Positions 23,149 to 34,746 of a DNA stretch of 64,000 nucleotides are shown one piece after another (the first letter of the stretch is position 1; the number at the start of each line of letters is the position of its first letter). Under the pieces are notes generated by a model. It was not told where the DNA came from. It searched no databases and saw only the letters and a list, made by a program, of their open reading frames with translations. The stretch is from NCBI GenBank assembly GCA_963969595.1, contig OZ018417.1, positions 16,370,501 to 16,434,500 on the forward strand, written 5' to 3'. This DNA is from Neckera pumila. Taxonomy: Eukaryota > Streptophyta > Bryopsida > Hypnales > Neckeraceae. A program made the translations under genes and the position numbers.

Positions 23149-25540
23149 TATCATACATAGATACCATATAAATGTCACATATATATATGTGTATAATACA
23201 TGTAAATCAAGTATATCCATATTCATATTTACCATATATTAATATTGTATAAGTCATGTGCAATACCACAAACCCTTATAAAACCCTTGAAGTCATAGTC
23301 AGCCTTCAAACGAATACCACAATTGCATAAAAAATTTAAATCAAGCATGTTTTAGCTTTTGGGAGAGCTAACAAAATATTGTACAATCTATATTTTATAG
23401 CGTGTCAAAGTTGACACTTTCAATTTTAGAGGTAGCTGTACATCCCTCTACTTTAGAGCACGTTTTGGTCTCATAAAAGCTCCAAATTAATCATATCATA
23501 TCTTTATGGAAAGCAAATTATGTTATTTACATCCTTTTAAAATCTCAGCTTTAAAAACTAAAAAAAATATTCTTTACTTTTCATCAAAGTTGAGACTCTC
23601 TCAAAGTCCTAGATTTGGCTACAGCTCTACATTTTTTCACTTCCTCACTCCAAAATTTGAATGTGATAACTTTTCACAAAGCTAAAATAAATTTCTATAA
23701 ATCTTCTAAATTTTAAGCCAAAATCTTTTATTTTCCAATTTTAATAGCCGTTCAAAGTACGCTCACTTGAATTCAAAGGTAGCTCACCACTATTTTACTT
23801 CCAAGCCTACAACTTTCTCTTACTAACTTCAAATTAAGAGTTCTATAACTTCATTAAAATTAGTATCTTTATATGCAATTTGACCAAATTGCTTGAACCA
23901 AAAATATTGACATCCAAATTTTATACGCCCTCAAAGTTACTGCCCTCAAAGTTACTGCCCTCAAATCTTGTTGGTACACTACAAGGATCTAGTGTCCTTT
24001 ATGACAAAAAATTGACAAGTTTTTGTCCAAACCAATGGATTGGCATGTGTAGAGTACTAGTTTTGTTGATTTGGGCATTTATTCCAGTTCAATCAATTTT
24101 TTGTCAATTTTTGACAATTTCCTTATTTTAGATCAATTCTGTATGGAGGATTTAAAGATTTGTAGAGTAATCTTCACGGTAATCTTCAACTCTTCATCCA
24201 CCACTTTTCATTCCAACTTAGTCTCATTTAGCAATGCAATGGGCACTTTTGTGATTTGGTTCTCACATTCTAGAAGACTTCTAAAGTGCTTCTTCAATAC
24301 AATACTTTGTGCTTCATACCCAATGCTTTTGATAAATGAGCAAGCATTTCAATGATAGTATCATCAATTGGACAACTTCCTTCTCATTTGTGCAAGGGCT
24401 TCTTGGGCTTCATATGTAGTTCAATGTTTAGCAGTTCTAATCTCTCTTTTTTTCTTACCAAGAAGTCCGAGATGTGGAGTGATGAATTCAAAAAGAATGA
24501 AAGAGTGCAATGAACATGTGTTATTCCTGGATGTGAGATTGAGTGAAGTGTTCTCTGTTTTTGATGTGAATGACATGCATTTAATAGTAAGGTCGCGTTG
24601 GCTATCTAATCTTCAAACCATGGCTTTGTTGGTCTTATTTAGTTCCGTCAATTATCCACATGATATATATATATACGTAGTCCTCTTTGAAGTTAGGTGC
24701 AGAAGGAGAAGATTCCCAACATGGTGGACTTTGCGTTGATAGGGATGAGCTTTTGAAGGAAGACAATACCCATCAAAGGTTAAAGACAAACTAAGTTTTC
24801 ACACAAAGTCAAACAAAAGCAGTAAGGATTTTCTGAATGTGAACTATTAGACTAAAAATAAAACAAGTTTCTGTTGAAATCAATAAAACAGTGACCGAGA
24901 CAATGCGATCAAATCAACAAAATTCTGTTAAAATTCCTGCGTTTTCTACTAGTGAGAGTGCCGCTCCGTAGCCCTCCTAGGACCCCAAAGTTTATTATTT
25001 TTTTGGCTTAGGAGTTTCTTTCCCCTATACTAGCTTAGCTTTTGTTGGTTTGACTATCACTGGTTCAAAATCCAAATACAAGTGTTTAATAATCAGAGTT
25101 AAAGTCTTTTAAATCACCTTAACCATTATTTCTAAATAACTTAAACTTGGATGCTCCTTGCAAACTAAATAAGTTGTGGAAAAACAAGTAAATGTCCAAA
25201 ATATTCCAATGACCGTCTACTTTAAGAAAAAAAAATTGATGCCAATGTGAGACACTTATTTTATGGACATTTGGTGAGATTGAATACAAAAAGAGAAACA
25301 CTTTATTCAAGTTGGATATTTCTAGTTAATCCCTAAAATTCCATGACTATGGTTTCATCAAAAACACTCCAAAACTGCCATTTTTAGAACAAGTACCAAA
25401 TTTTTGAATTTATTTCTTGAGGCATGTAACCGTAGGATCTTATAGTAAACTAATTTTAGAAGATATGGAAAAACTTTCAAAATTTTCCACCATGCGGATA
25501 GGAAGATATTAGCATTTGAATTGGCAAAAATCCTTTCTTT
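23149..25540. other. AT-rich intergenic DNA
   Basis: No conserved protein was recognised. Short open frames at 23880-24739 show no motif. A 15-bp unit (GCCCTCAAAGTTACT) is repeated nearly three times at about 23927-23965. TTTTCTACTAGTG at 24942-24954 equals the right end of the small CACTA-type element at 47764-47891, and may be a solitary transposon end. Confidence 0.45.
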
Positions 25541-25811
25541 ATCAGGGCTGTCCGGACGTCCGGGCGTCCGTGGCTGCGTCGGGACGTCCAACGTCCAACG
25601 TCCGCTACCCCTCGAACGTCCCGTGACATCTGAATTTTACATTTATAGAGTGAACGGTAAATTTTGTGCATCACCAGCGGCCACCCGGCTCGTCAGTCCT
25701 ACTTATCTGCCCCCGATCGACACCCCATCCGCCACCCCAACTGACCCAACCGACGCCCCGTCCACCATCCGTCCGCCAGTTCGTCTGCCGTCCATCCGCT
25801 AATGTACATCT

Positions 25812-26420
25812 TATAATATACCATTGGAAAGGTATTGTCAAGAGCTTTCCAATGGTATATTATGTGTCCGATTTGGCCAAAAACTCCAACGCTGGGATCC
25901 TTCTAAAGATTGGGGTCCGTGAAGCCGTCCGCCAATTTGTAGTCCACCCAGCCGTCCACTTGTGTGCTTGTCCGTCCGCTGTTATGTGCTTTATAATATA
26001 CCGTTGGAAAGGTATTGTCAAGAGGTTTTCAATGGTGTAGTATGCGTCCGATTTGGCCAAAAACTCCAACGGTGGGATCCTTCCAAAGATTGGGGTCCGC
26101 CAAGCCGTCTGCCAATTTATAGTCCGCCCAGCCATCCGACTAGCCGTCCGCCTATGTGCTCGTCCGTCCGCTATTATGTGCTTCATAGTATACCATTGGA
26201 AAGGTATTGTCAAGAGCTTTCCAATGGTATATTATGCATCCAATTTGGCCACTAACTCCGGCGGTGGGACCCTTTCAAAGATTGGGGTCCACTAAGTCGT
26301 CCGACTATCTACCTATCCGCCTAGCCGTCTATCTATTATTGTATGCTTCATAATATACCAATAGAAAGATATCATTGAGAGCTTTCCAATGGTATATCAT
26401 ACGTCTAATTTGGACAAACT
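25812..26420 (+). repeat. tandem repeat array, about 165-190 bp, left arm
   Basis: Units begin with TTATAATATACC or its variants near 25811, 25991, 26182 and 26347. The first three copies are close to each other; the fourth is shorter and more diverged. Each contains the 13-bp inverted pair ATACCATTGGAAA/TTTCCAATGGTAT. Confidence 0.85.
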
Positions 26421-28599
26421 TCAGCAAGGGGACCACTCCAAAGTTTGGGTGCTAGCCATTATTCTAATTCTTGTAATCTTCAACACTCTTGGAGTTCTTA
26501 TCTTCACCTAAAAAGATCAAATTGGTCATTATTCAAAAAACACAAGTGGCTTGCTTACAATTGTATTATTAAATTCTTAGTATGCTTGATTAATAAATAT
26601 TACTAAGAGTCTAACCATATAGTTTTCCTTCTTTCAATTCAATCAATATTGTAATCTCCAAATTTGTAGATTGATTATATAACTTTCTATAAAATGATTT
26701 GTATATGCACAATTTCTTATCGTTACTACATTTCTTAGATTATCAAATTGTAGCATACATTTAAAATTCTCTTTATGTTAATGCCTTTGGTCATATTTAG
26801 TTGATATTTATAGTAGTATTGAAATTTTCTTGTGAAGTTAATAAAACTATTTTTTGTGATTATATCTAGTTGTAATCATTAAAGTACAATTGTTGGTTTC
26901 AAGGTACCTATACTACAAAGTGATATTGTGTAAAATTAGGAGTGATGACATTAATACATGTTAAAACATATGTCGTAAAATTTTGAAAAAATCCACAATG
27001 CATATTCATTGCCTAAGGTAGAATGAGTCTTTTATTGTGGTGGGTAATATATGTCCGGCATACCCACCCTTGATTCTTAGAATGATTCACAATCCAAAAA
27101 GTTGTAAACTAGTTTAGGACCAAGAATCACCCAATATTTTTAAGAGTCCTTATCACAAATCTAATGTCCTATCCGGAACTTTGAATAGATTCATAAGATT
27201 CACTATAATAATATATTCTAAAATACAAATATTAATTATTTATTTAATTGATATTCAATGCCATCATATTTAGATCACAAGCATGCAAGTATTTTTCTTT
27301 ATTCAATGAAAATCTATTGATTTACTCCAGTGAAATCCATATCTCCCTTTGAAGCTCTAAAACGCAATTATTTTGAAAAACCAATGAATATTACATAATA
27401 TACATGTTTGGTCTTGAAAAGATTAACGAGCTCACGTGGACATGGGTGATTATTCATTTTTCCAATATAGCACCATCTAAGAAAATTATAAACTTGCTTG
27501 TATAGTTGTAATATAATAATACTAATCCCTTGAATTTGGCATGTACCCAAAGGCCTAAGTTCAAATCCTCTTCAAATCAGGATTGCATGTTTCACACTTT
27601 TGCATTTGCATATTACAACAATATGAATTAATGATATCATTTATAATGTAGAAGTACATAAATGAGGTCCATAATTGTTGTATATGAGGGGTCATCGTAT
27701 TTGAGATCAATCACCTTCTTGACTACCAAAGCACCAATATTTTTGGTATGGGATACATTGTTGATGGTTTGTAAATTAAGATGCAAATATATATGTGTGT
27801 GTAAATATATATATAAAGGATATAGGAAAATAACATTAATTATTTTTTTGTCGTGTGAATGCAATATTTATTCTTGAGCTACATTAAACTACGTACATTA
27901 AATTTCATTGAAGTGCTTAATGCATTTTAGTAGCATCTTTTAATAGAATAATAAGTTAATACAATTGCTTGTACTATGTATACTTTGGTGTTTCAGACTA
28001 TCAATGTATTTTACAATAAAACTTAAGGGAATACTTGAAGTTATAGTTGCATGTTCCACATTGTACATTGGCACATAATAATTGATAAAGAAATCAAGGA
28101 CCACATTGAAAACATAAATGAATAAGTTTGTGAGGTTTATATATAGTATATTTTGATAATGACATTCAAAAAGGATTGAAGGTCAAGCATATTCCGCACA
28201 TTGCGCCAATGTTTTTGGTCACTATTGTAAGATTCAAAATTTTGGATTTAGGATATAGGGTTTAGGGTATAGAGTTCAAGGTATAGGATTTAGATTGTAC
28301 ACAAAATAGTGAAATTAGGTAATCTCATACCAATTTCTTGACAATCCACACTATAAAAATATTCACAGCTTTTGTGCTATGATGCATTCAATTTAAAGCC
28401 ATGTATATGGCATAGATTTGTGCACCAATTCAAGATTTAGTTCAGAGAGTAGCATGCACCTCCATATGGAACAAGCATTGATCAATGAGGTAAATTATCT
28501 CAGATAAGGCAACCTAATTAACAAAGCAACCTAGTTTCACTATTTTGTGTAGGTTTTAATTTGTTGAAAAATAAATTCAAGGACCCTTTCTTGCATACA

Positions 28600-29499
28600 T
28601 TAACCCCTAAAGGACCATTTGTCCCCTTACTATCTCAATTTTTAATAATATTTTTTTGGAATTTTTTGGAATTGTGAATTTTTGCGAGAGCTTTGTGAAT
28701 ATATATTTTTTAATTTAATTGCTGCTCGGGAGCAAAAGTTATGGCACAATAAGCAAAATTGGAGTTCGGCGGGCAGCACAAAAAAAATCACAGAAAGTCA
28801 AACTAAGTTTTTTTCAAATTTTTTCTCAAAGATTATCTTTTTGTCAAAATGTGAAGCTTTGTTTTTTTCAATTTGGACTAGTAATGAGAAAGTTATGGAC
28901 AATCTTAGTTTTTTGGGCAATTTAAGCATTTTCTTGAAAAAATAACTTATAGAATTTGTTTCTCAATGCAGTTTTTAGAATTTTTCACAAAAAATTATTA
29001 GACAAGGTTAGATTTTCTTGCTAGAACAATCTCACCGTTGGGATTATTGTGATTCAATTCCATCAAAAAGCTATTAACAATTTAGTTATTTCATCAATCT
29101 TGAACCCATTTCTACTTAACAATTTTTTAATGAGTGAAAATTAATTTCTTTTTATCTTGAATTTTTTTAAGAGATTCCTAACTCAATTGCTTAACATAAA
29201 AAATTAGAAAATCAAAGTCTATAGTGCAAAAAATTTGAACTAAAAAGATTCAAAGCCAAAAAATCTAGTCAAGCAAGGTGCAAAAAACTTGTATTCTTCA
29301 CTTTAAATTCATATATCTTGCAATCTAAATGGTGAAAGTTTCTGAAATTTCTTCTACATGTTCATATACTAGTTAAGTATAACATCTTACAATTGAATAT
29401 GCAAGAAAAACAACTTTTAAACTCTTTTCTCTTTGCAATAGAAATGACAATTTTGAGTGGTTTTTGATAGGAAAAACACCTTGGTCCTTTAGGGGTTAA
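28600..29499. mobile_element. 900-bp element with perfect 18-bp terminal inverted repeats
   Basis: The left end TTAACCCCTAAAGGACCA and the right end TGGTCCTTTAGGGGTTAA are exact reverse complements. It sits inside the central part of the Foldback-like element, so it is nested. The interior is AT-rich and non-coding as far as I can see. Its bases from about 28680 to 29230 recur, diverged, at 32220-32750. The same terminus occurs at 2561-2578 and, with one change, at 31038-31055, so this is a repeated family in this genome. Confidence 0.7.
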
Positions 29500-29639
29500 T
29501 GTTGCATTGGATGCTTGTAGCATTGAATAGCAATCTTTGGAAGCAAATATATGCTTTTTAAAATCCAATGTTTTAGTTGAAGCGGACGGCTAGGTGGACA
29601 AGCAAGTGGTCATTGAGCGGACGGGGCGGACGGGGCGGA

Positions 29640-30150
29640 CAACTAGCAGACTCCAATCTTTGAAAGGGTCCCACCGTTGGACTTTTTGGCCAAATTGGAC
29701 GCATAATATACCATTGAAAAGCTCTTGACAATACCTTTTCAATGGTGTTTTATGAAGCACATAATAGTGGACGGACGGGCACACAGGCGAACGGCTAGTC
29801 GGATGGCTGGGCGGACTACAAATTGGCGGACGGCTTGGCGGACCCCAATCTTAGGAAGGATCCCACTGTTGGAGTTTTTGGCCAAATTGGACGCATAATA
29901 TACCATTGGAAAGCTCTTGACAACACCTTTTCAGTGGTATATTGTAAAGCACATAATAGTGGACGGACGGGCATACAAGCGGACAGCTAGTCGGACGGCT
30001 GGGCGGACTACAAATTGGCGGACGGCTTGGTGGACCCCAATCTTTAGAAGGATTCCACCGTTGGAGTTTTTGGCCAAATTGGACGCATAATATACCATTG
30101 GAAAGCTCTTGACAATACCTTTCCAATAGTATATTATAAGATATACACCA
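29640..30150 (-). repeat. tandem repeat array, about 191 bp, right arm (inverted copy)
   Basis: Three units, spaced about 191-192 bp, read on the minus strand as the same repeat found at 25.8-26.4 kb. A minus-strand frame stays open across neighbouring units (for example 30126-29851), because a 192-bp unit is 64 codons. Confidence 0.85.
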
Positions 30151-30310
30151 GCGGACGGCCTAGCAGACGGGGCGTCAGTCGGGTCGGATGGGGTGATTGT
30201 ATACCGTCGTCCGCTTTAGTAAGCCGTCCGCTCGTTAAAATTATCCGATGGCAAATGCAACGTCTGGACGTCCAAATGTCCGGACGTCCCAAAAATGGAC
30301 GTAATTTTGC

Positions 30311-31037
30311 TTAGGACGTAGAGTCTCGTCAACCTTGTTCTTTATCCCTGCAAAAAACAGGCAGCTGCACTTCACAAGGTCACATTTGTATGAAAAAATG
30401 TCCAAAATGGTGGTGTATCTTTGAATTCTTTTTCCTAAACAAGTTGGCTACATGCCTAAAATTTTTCAAATCATTTGATATTGTACAACATATACAATAA
30501 AAATTAGTAAGTAGAAAAAAGTAGAGAATGATCCAAAATACTAAATTGTTAAGAATTTAATTATAGAATTGAAAAATGTCAATTCCAATGGTCGTAATGT
30601 TGTAATAAACAACTTACATCCTATGAATTTTTTTTTTTCAAAAGAAATAAAAAATTGAGTTAAATAAACAACCTCAAAGTTTATTTTAGAATAGAGAATC
30701 TATAACTACCCGCAAACTAAAAACCCTCATAACTTTTGACTCATTGGTCGAAATGGAATGATTCAAAGCTTTCCACGTGTATATAACTCTAGAAAACCAA
30801 TTTCAAATTTTTATTTTTGAAAAAAGTGATTTTTTTTATCTACCCAGATTGCCTAGTTACAAAAAAAGTAACATATTTGGCCATAACTTTTGACTCCTAT
30901 TTCCAAATGTCATGAAATTTAGTGCTTATGAAAGATACTCCTTGCGTCCATCTGCTATTAAAATTTCAGCTTAAAATATGGAAACCTCTAATCATACGTA
31001 CCTGCCCAAAATTTTTATGTTGCCCCAAAGCGCATGT
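30311..31037. other. AT-rich spacer, nothing recognised
   Basis: No open frame of note, no inverted repeat and no conserved motif was seen between the right arm of the Foldback-like element and the next repeat terminus. Confidence 0.5.
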
Positions 31038-31563
31038 TGGTCCTTTAGGAGTTAACACAATCCATGAGGGATAAGTGAATTAGGCTTAATAGGAGCTCAA
31101 TTGCTCATAAGTAAGTTAAAATAAGAGTTGTGCTTAAAGTCAAATTTCAAACCTCATTTAGACATAGTAGAATAGATTTTTTGAAAAAAAATTGAACTAA
31201 AAAAAGTTGGGGAATTAAACTGAATTTTATTTTTTTTAAATTGGCTTGAGGTTTAGAGTCTCTAACTAAAGTTATGGACAAAATTCAAAGAGGGTGTTTG
31301 AAAATGTCCAAAAAATTGCCCTTCTAACTCCTCTATAAAATTTGGCCATAACTTTTGATTGGAGTCTCTAAATCTCAAACGGATTTTTGGAAAGGAAAGT
31401 TAACTTAATTCTTGACATTAATTTGGTTCAAAATTGTTTAAAAGAAATGATTCTACTATGCTCATTGAGGTTTAAAATTCAACTTTAAGCACAATTCTTG
31501 CATTTGACTTAACTATAAGAAGTTGAGTTCCTATAAATCCTAATTTACATATCCTATATGGAT
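31038..31563. repeat. inverted repeat with ~115-bp diverged arms
   Basis: The left arm (about 31056-31175) and the right arm (about 31450-31563) are inverted copies with roughly 75-80% identity by eye. The best-kept block is TTGTGCTTAAAG. The left arm begins directly after the terminus TGGTCCTTTAGGAGTTAA, so the structure may be a separate MITE-like member of the 28600 family. Confidence 0.55.
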
Positions 31564-31637
31564 TGTTTGACCTACCACTAACTCCTTTTGCATAAAGAAC
31601 TTCTCTTCTCATCTTCTAATTCACAAAATTAGCAAAG

Positions 31638-31682
31638 TGGCTATTGAAGCTAGTTGATGTAGGCAACTAGCTTCAATAGCCA
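31638..31682. repeat. perfect 19-bp hairpin with 7-base loop
   Basis: TGGCTATTGAAGCTAGTTG (31638-31656), loop ATGTAGG, then the exact reverse complement at 31664-31682. There are no mismatches in the stem. It stands out in this AT-rich stretch and is not followed by a T-run on either strand that would suggest a simple terminator. Confidence 0.85.
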
Positions 31683-32100
31683 TTTATTTTGGTTTAATTG
31701 GACATAAGTGGAACAAATAAGTTTAAATTGCCAATTCAACGCCTTGTAGCTGTACTTTGTACCGTGCTATGTATCGTGATTAGTACATCAATAACTTTTA
31801 CAAAAGTTAGATAGTTTTCGCAAAAATCAAATTGTAGGACAATGCACTTTGGACACTTTAGATAGGCTCCTTAGTAGACCTTAATAGCTTGGTTGGTCAC
31901 TCTAGAGCGGCCTTCTAGAGGCCATAGAATTTTTCTAATGAATATTATAAATCATGGATCACGGGATTACCTTAGGACCCCCTTTAGATTATGATTTTAT
32001 TATTAATGTTGTTTTAATTTTTAATTTTTTGAATATTTGTATAAATGAATAATGATTTTCATTCCTGTAGAAATTCCAAATTTTTTCTAAAGATAGATCC

Positions 32101-32750
32101 TCAAACCCTTAAAGTCCCATTGTTTCCTCAGGGAACATATTAGATTTTAGGCAAGCTCATATGGTTTCAATATTTGTCATCATTTTCTAAATTTTTTGTG
32201 AAGGTAAAAAAACACATTAGATATTGTGATATATAATTTTTATTTCAATTGGTGCACAAGAGCAAAAGGTATGGTACAATAAGCCCATTTTTAGTTTAGT
32301 GGCAAGCCAAAGAAAAATAAACCCCCACAAACACTTAAAATAAAAAAATTAAATTTTTTTCTCACCAGTTGTATTTTTGTCTACATGATGGGAGGCTTTG
32401 ATTCATTCCATATGGACTAGTTATGGACAATCTTATTTATTAGACAATCAGAGCATCTTCTTGATAAAATAACTTGTAGAATTTATTTTTGAATTCAATT
32501 TTCACAATTTTTCTAAAAAAGATTCACAAAGATAAGATCTCTTGCTAGAACAATCTCACTGTTGAGAGTAATGTGTTTAAATTTTGTTTTAGACTTATTA
32601 ACATTTCAGTTTTTTCTTCAACCTTGAACCTACTTCCACTTAATAATTTTTTTCGTGAGTGAAAACTAAGTGTTGTTTTTATAAGAAAATCTTAGACCCT
32701 CAATTTAATATTTCAACATGAAAAATTAGAAATTCAAAATGATTAGTGAG
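32101..32750. repeat. diverged second copy of the 28600 element (left part)
   Basis: The order of matching blocks (GAGCAAAAGNTATGG, TATGGACAATCTTA, CTTGCTAGAACAATCTCAC, TTGAACC, GTGAAAA) is the same as at 28680-29230. The left end TCAAACCCTTAAAGTCCCAT corresponds to TTAACCCCTAAAGGACCAT. No right terminus was found, so the copy seems truncated or too diverged. Confidence 0.65.
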
Positions 32751-34746
32751 TCATTGCAAGAAAGAGTGGTACTAGAACATTGTCACAAAACATGTGCGGA
32801 AGCTTTCTTTTGAGATAACTTTTAAAGCATGACTTGCATGAAGTTGAAATTTCTAGTGGAGATATCTATCTTGAAGATAATCATACCTCATGTTTTTCAA
32901 AAAATAAAAAAAATAATTTTATGCTTAAAAAACAATTAAATAATATGTCACGTTTTGAATTTAGGATTTTTGAATACTATAGTCTCCAAATTTAAAGATT
33001 TAGAGCTAAAATTTCTATGGTCTATTTCCATATTAGGAAGTCATATTTCTTCCAAGGGAAATTTATATGTATTTTATTTCACATCTTCTACATCCATGCA
33101 AAAAGGGCTCCCTGCACGTGCAATTCTGAACATTAAAAATGATTTCAAGATCATTCTTTTAGTGAAATCTCTTTAAGATGAAGTCTTTCCAAGTGTTCTT
33201 TTTTTTTATTTCTTTGAAAATTCTTTTTCCTATTTTTTACAAATTGAAAAGTCAAAATACCTGGTTACTTGCAATTCTGCACTTTTCTAGTTCTTCTACT
33301 TCGAGATTTTTTTTGCTTTTCCTTCATAGGATATTGATACAAAGAATTTTGGACTTGAGTGTTCATTGTCATTAGTACCTCTTTATGATAATATTTAACT
33401 ACAGTATATCTAGGTGAATGCACGGTTGGATGGCTCACTTTTTCTAGTCACACTGCTATTTTCATGAAGTACATTGTATTGCAAGATGAAATATACATAG
33501 TAAACTTACATGGTTGCATGTAAAAATTTGTACATACATAGGTAACTTAATTTTATTGAAGACTGTGCTTTATTTTTTTGAAGATCATCTTAAATTGTTG
33601 AAGTTAGGGACTTTTGAAGTTTCAATATAGACTCTGGCAAACAGTAAATGTAATTTTGTTTAGGGGTTTTATATAAAGAAGAAGAACATATTTTTGAAAT
33701 ATCAACTTACCATATGTTGTGTCTTAGGTTTAGAGTCCTAGAATTCATTTCCTTTCAAGTAGAATCATTTGTAGAAGTGCAGTTATGGACTTTTAATGGG
33801 TTTGGTTTCAGCCTTTGTTTCCAAAGTCCATACAAGGGTCAAAAAAAGGTCTTCTTCCAATTTTTTTTGGAGAACCTTGCATGAGAGGGAAATCTCCAGG
33901 TGGGCGTGATATCAAAAATAGAAATTGCAATGTTTCAGCAGAGTCTTCCAGAGTGGGCAGGCATGGTAGGGTAACGTCACCTGTCCGTTTGATAAATTCC
34001 ATTTGTTAGGGTTAGGGTTGTCGTGAGGGAGCAATCCCACAACAGCTTCTGTGAGCACTTGTGTCTTTGGCGATGGAATTTTGGTCAAGTGTCCAACAGT
34101 GTTCACGTATCCTGTTGTGACTGCTTTGGGCTATGGCAGATTCAGCCTGGGAAGTGTTAGTTTAGGGTACAGATTACTCCCGGTGTTGCTTGAGATTGTT
34201 TCACCCTTTTTTAGGGTTCATTGTTTTAAGTCATTGCTGTTGGTCTGTCAGTGCTTTGGCAATTGCATATTGAGTTTTGTTTCTTTGTGCATTGGTTGTT
34301 TAGTGTAGGAGTGTCTAGCAATTTTGCTTTATTGCCCTTCTTGATGTGGAGGGTTTATAGTTTTAGGGTTAGGTGGTCTCAGGGTTAGTGCTTTTGGAGA
34401 TTGTAGATTGAGTTTTTGTCTTTGGTGCACTTGTCTTGTGAGGTGTTTGATTCAAGCCAGGTACAATTGTCTTCCTATCTGCGTGAGAATGTGTTGGCCA
34501 GCGCTGTTTCCGTTAGTGGTTTAGGGTTTGTTGATGGAGTTGTGTTCGTGGTTGCATTGGGACTCTGAAATGTTAGATTTAGGAATAAAAGTGTCCAATG
34601 TTCTTGCTTGAGTGTGGATAGCAATCTGTAGGGTTTATAGGGTATGTCACTTGGTCTTTGGTTACCATCAAAATCTGTAGGTTTAATCAGATTAGGGTAG
34701 GCAGGGATTTCATTCTTTGGGCAACATCTGTATTGTTTCAGAAGGA
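32751..34746. other. AT-rich desert grading into transposon flank
   Basis: Up to about 33.8 kb no gene is recognised. From 33.9 kb base composition becomes more balanced, and TTAGGG-containing words are scattered but not in tandem, so this is not telomeric. The stretch may include the 5' part of the transposase-like gene that follows. Confidence 0.4.

Larger units (their letters stand above)
25545..30310. mobile_element. Foldback-like element with long inverted arms made of tandem repeats
   Basis: The left arm (about 25545-26430) and the right arm (about 29575-30310) are inverted copies of each other. Both begin outside with GC-rich stretches around GTCCGGACGTCC. Inside are four (left) and three (right) tandem units of about 165-192 bp. 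Each unit carries the hairpin ATACCATTGGAAA...TTTCCAATGGTAT and the segments GGCCAAAAACTCCAACG and CCGTCCGCC. The centre (about 26430-29575) is AT-rich, holds no recognisable transposase, and carries another inserted element at 28600. Long inverted repeats with internal tandem units are typical of Foldback elements and some long-TIR MULEs. I cannot tell which, and no target-site duplication was pinned down. Confidence 0.7.

Noticed and set aside
23972..24954. A 1-kb CACTA element from CACTACAAGG to TTTTCTACTAGTG
   Set aside because: The two ends agree only over about six bases, and no 3-bp duplication was found; the right end is kept only as a lone terminus.
25545..26430. CRISPR-like array or satellite centromere
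   Set aside because: Units are 165-192 bp without short unique spacers and lie as inverted arms of one element; neither CRISPR nor a centromeric block.
27550..27575. T-loop-like GTTCAAATCC suggesting a tRNA
   Set aside because: No pairing arms or cloverleaf could be drawn around it.
34000..34570. Telomere repeat array (TTTAGGG)
   Set aside because: The words are scattered singly, as they are also at 42.0-42.1 kb, and never form a tandem run.
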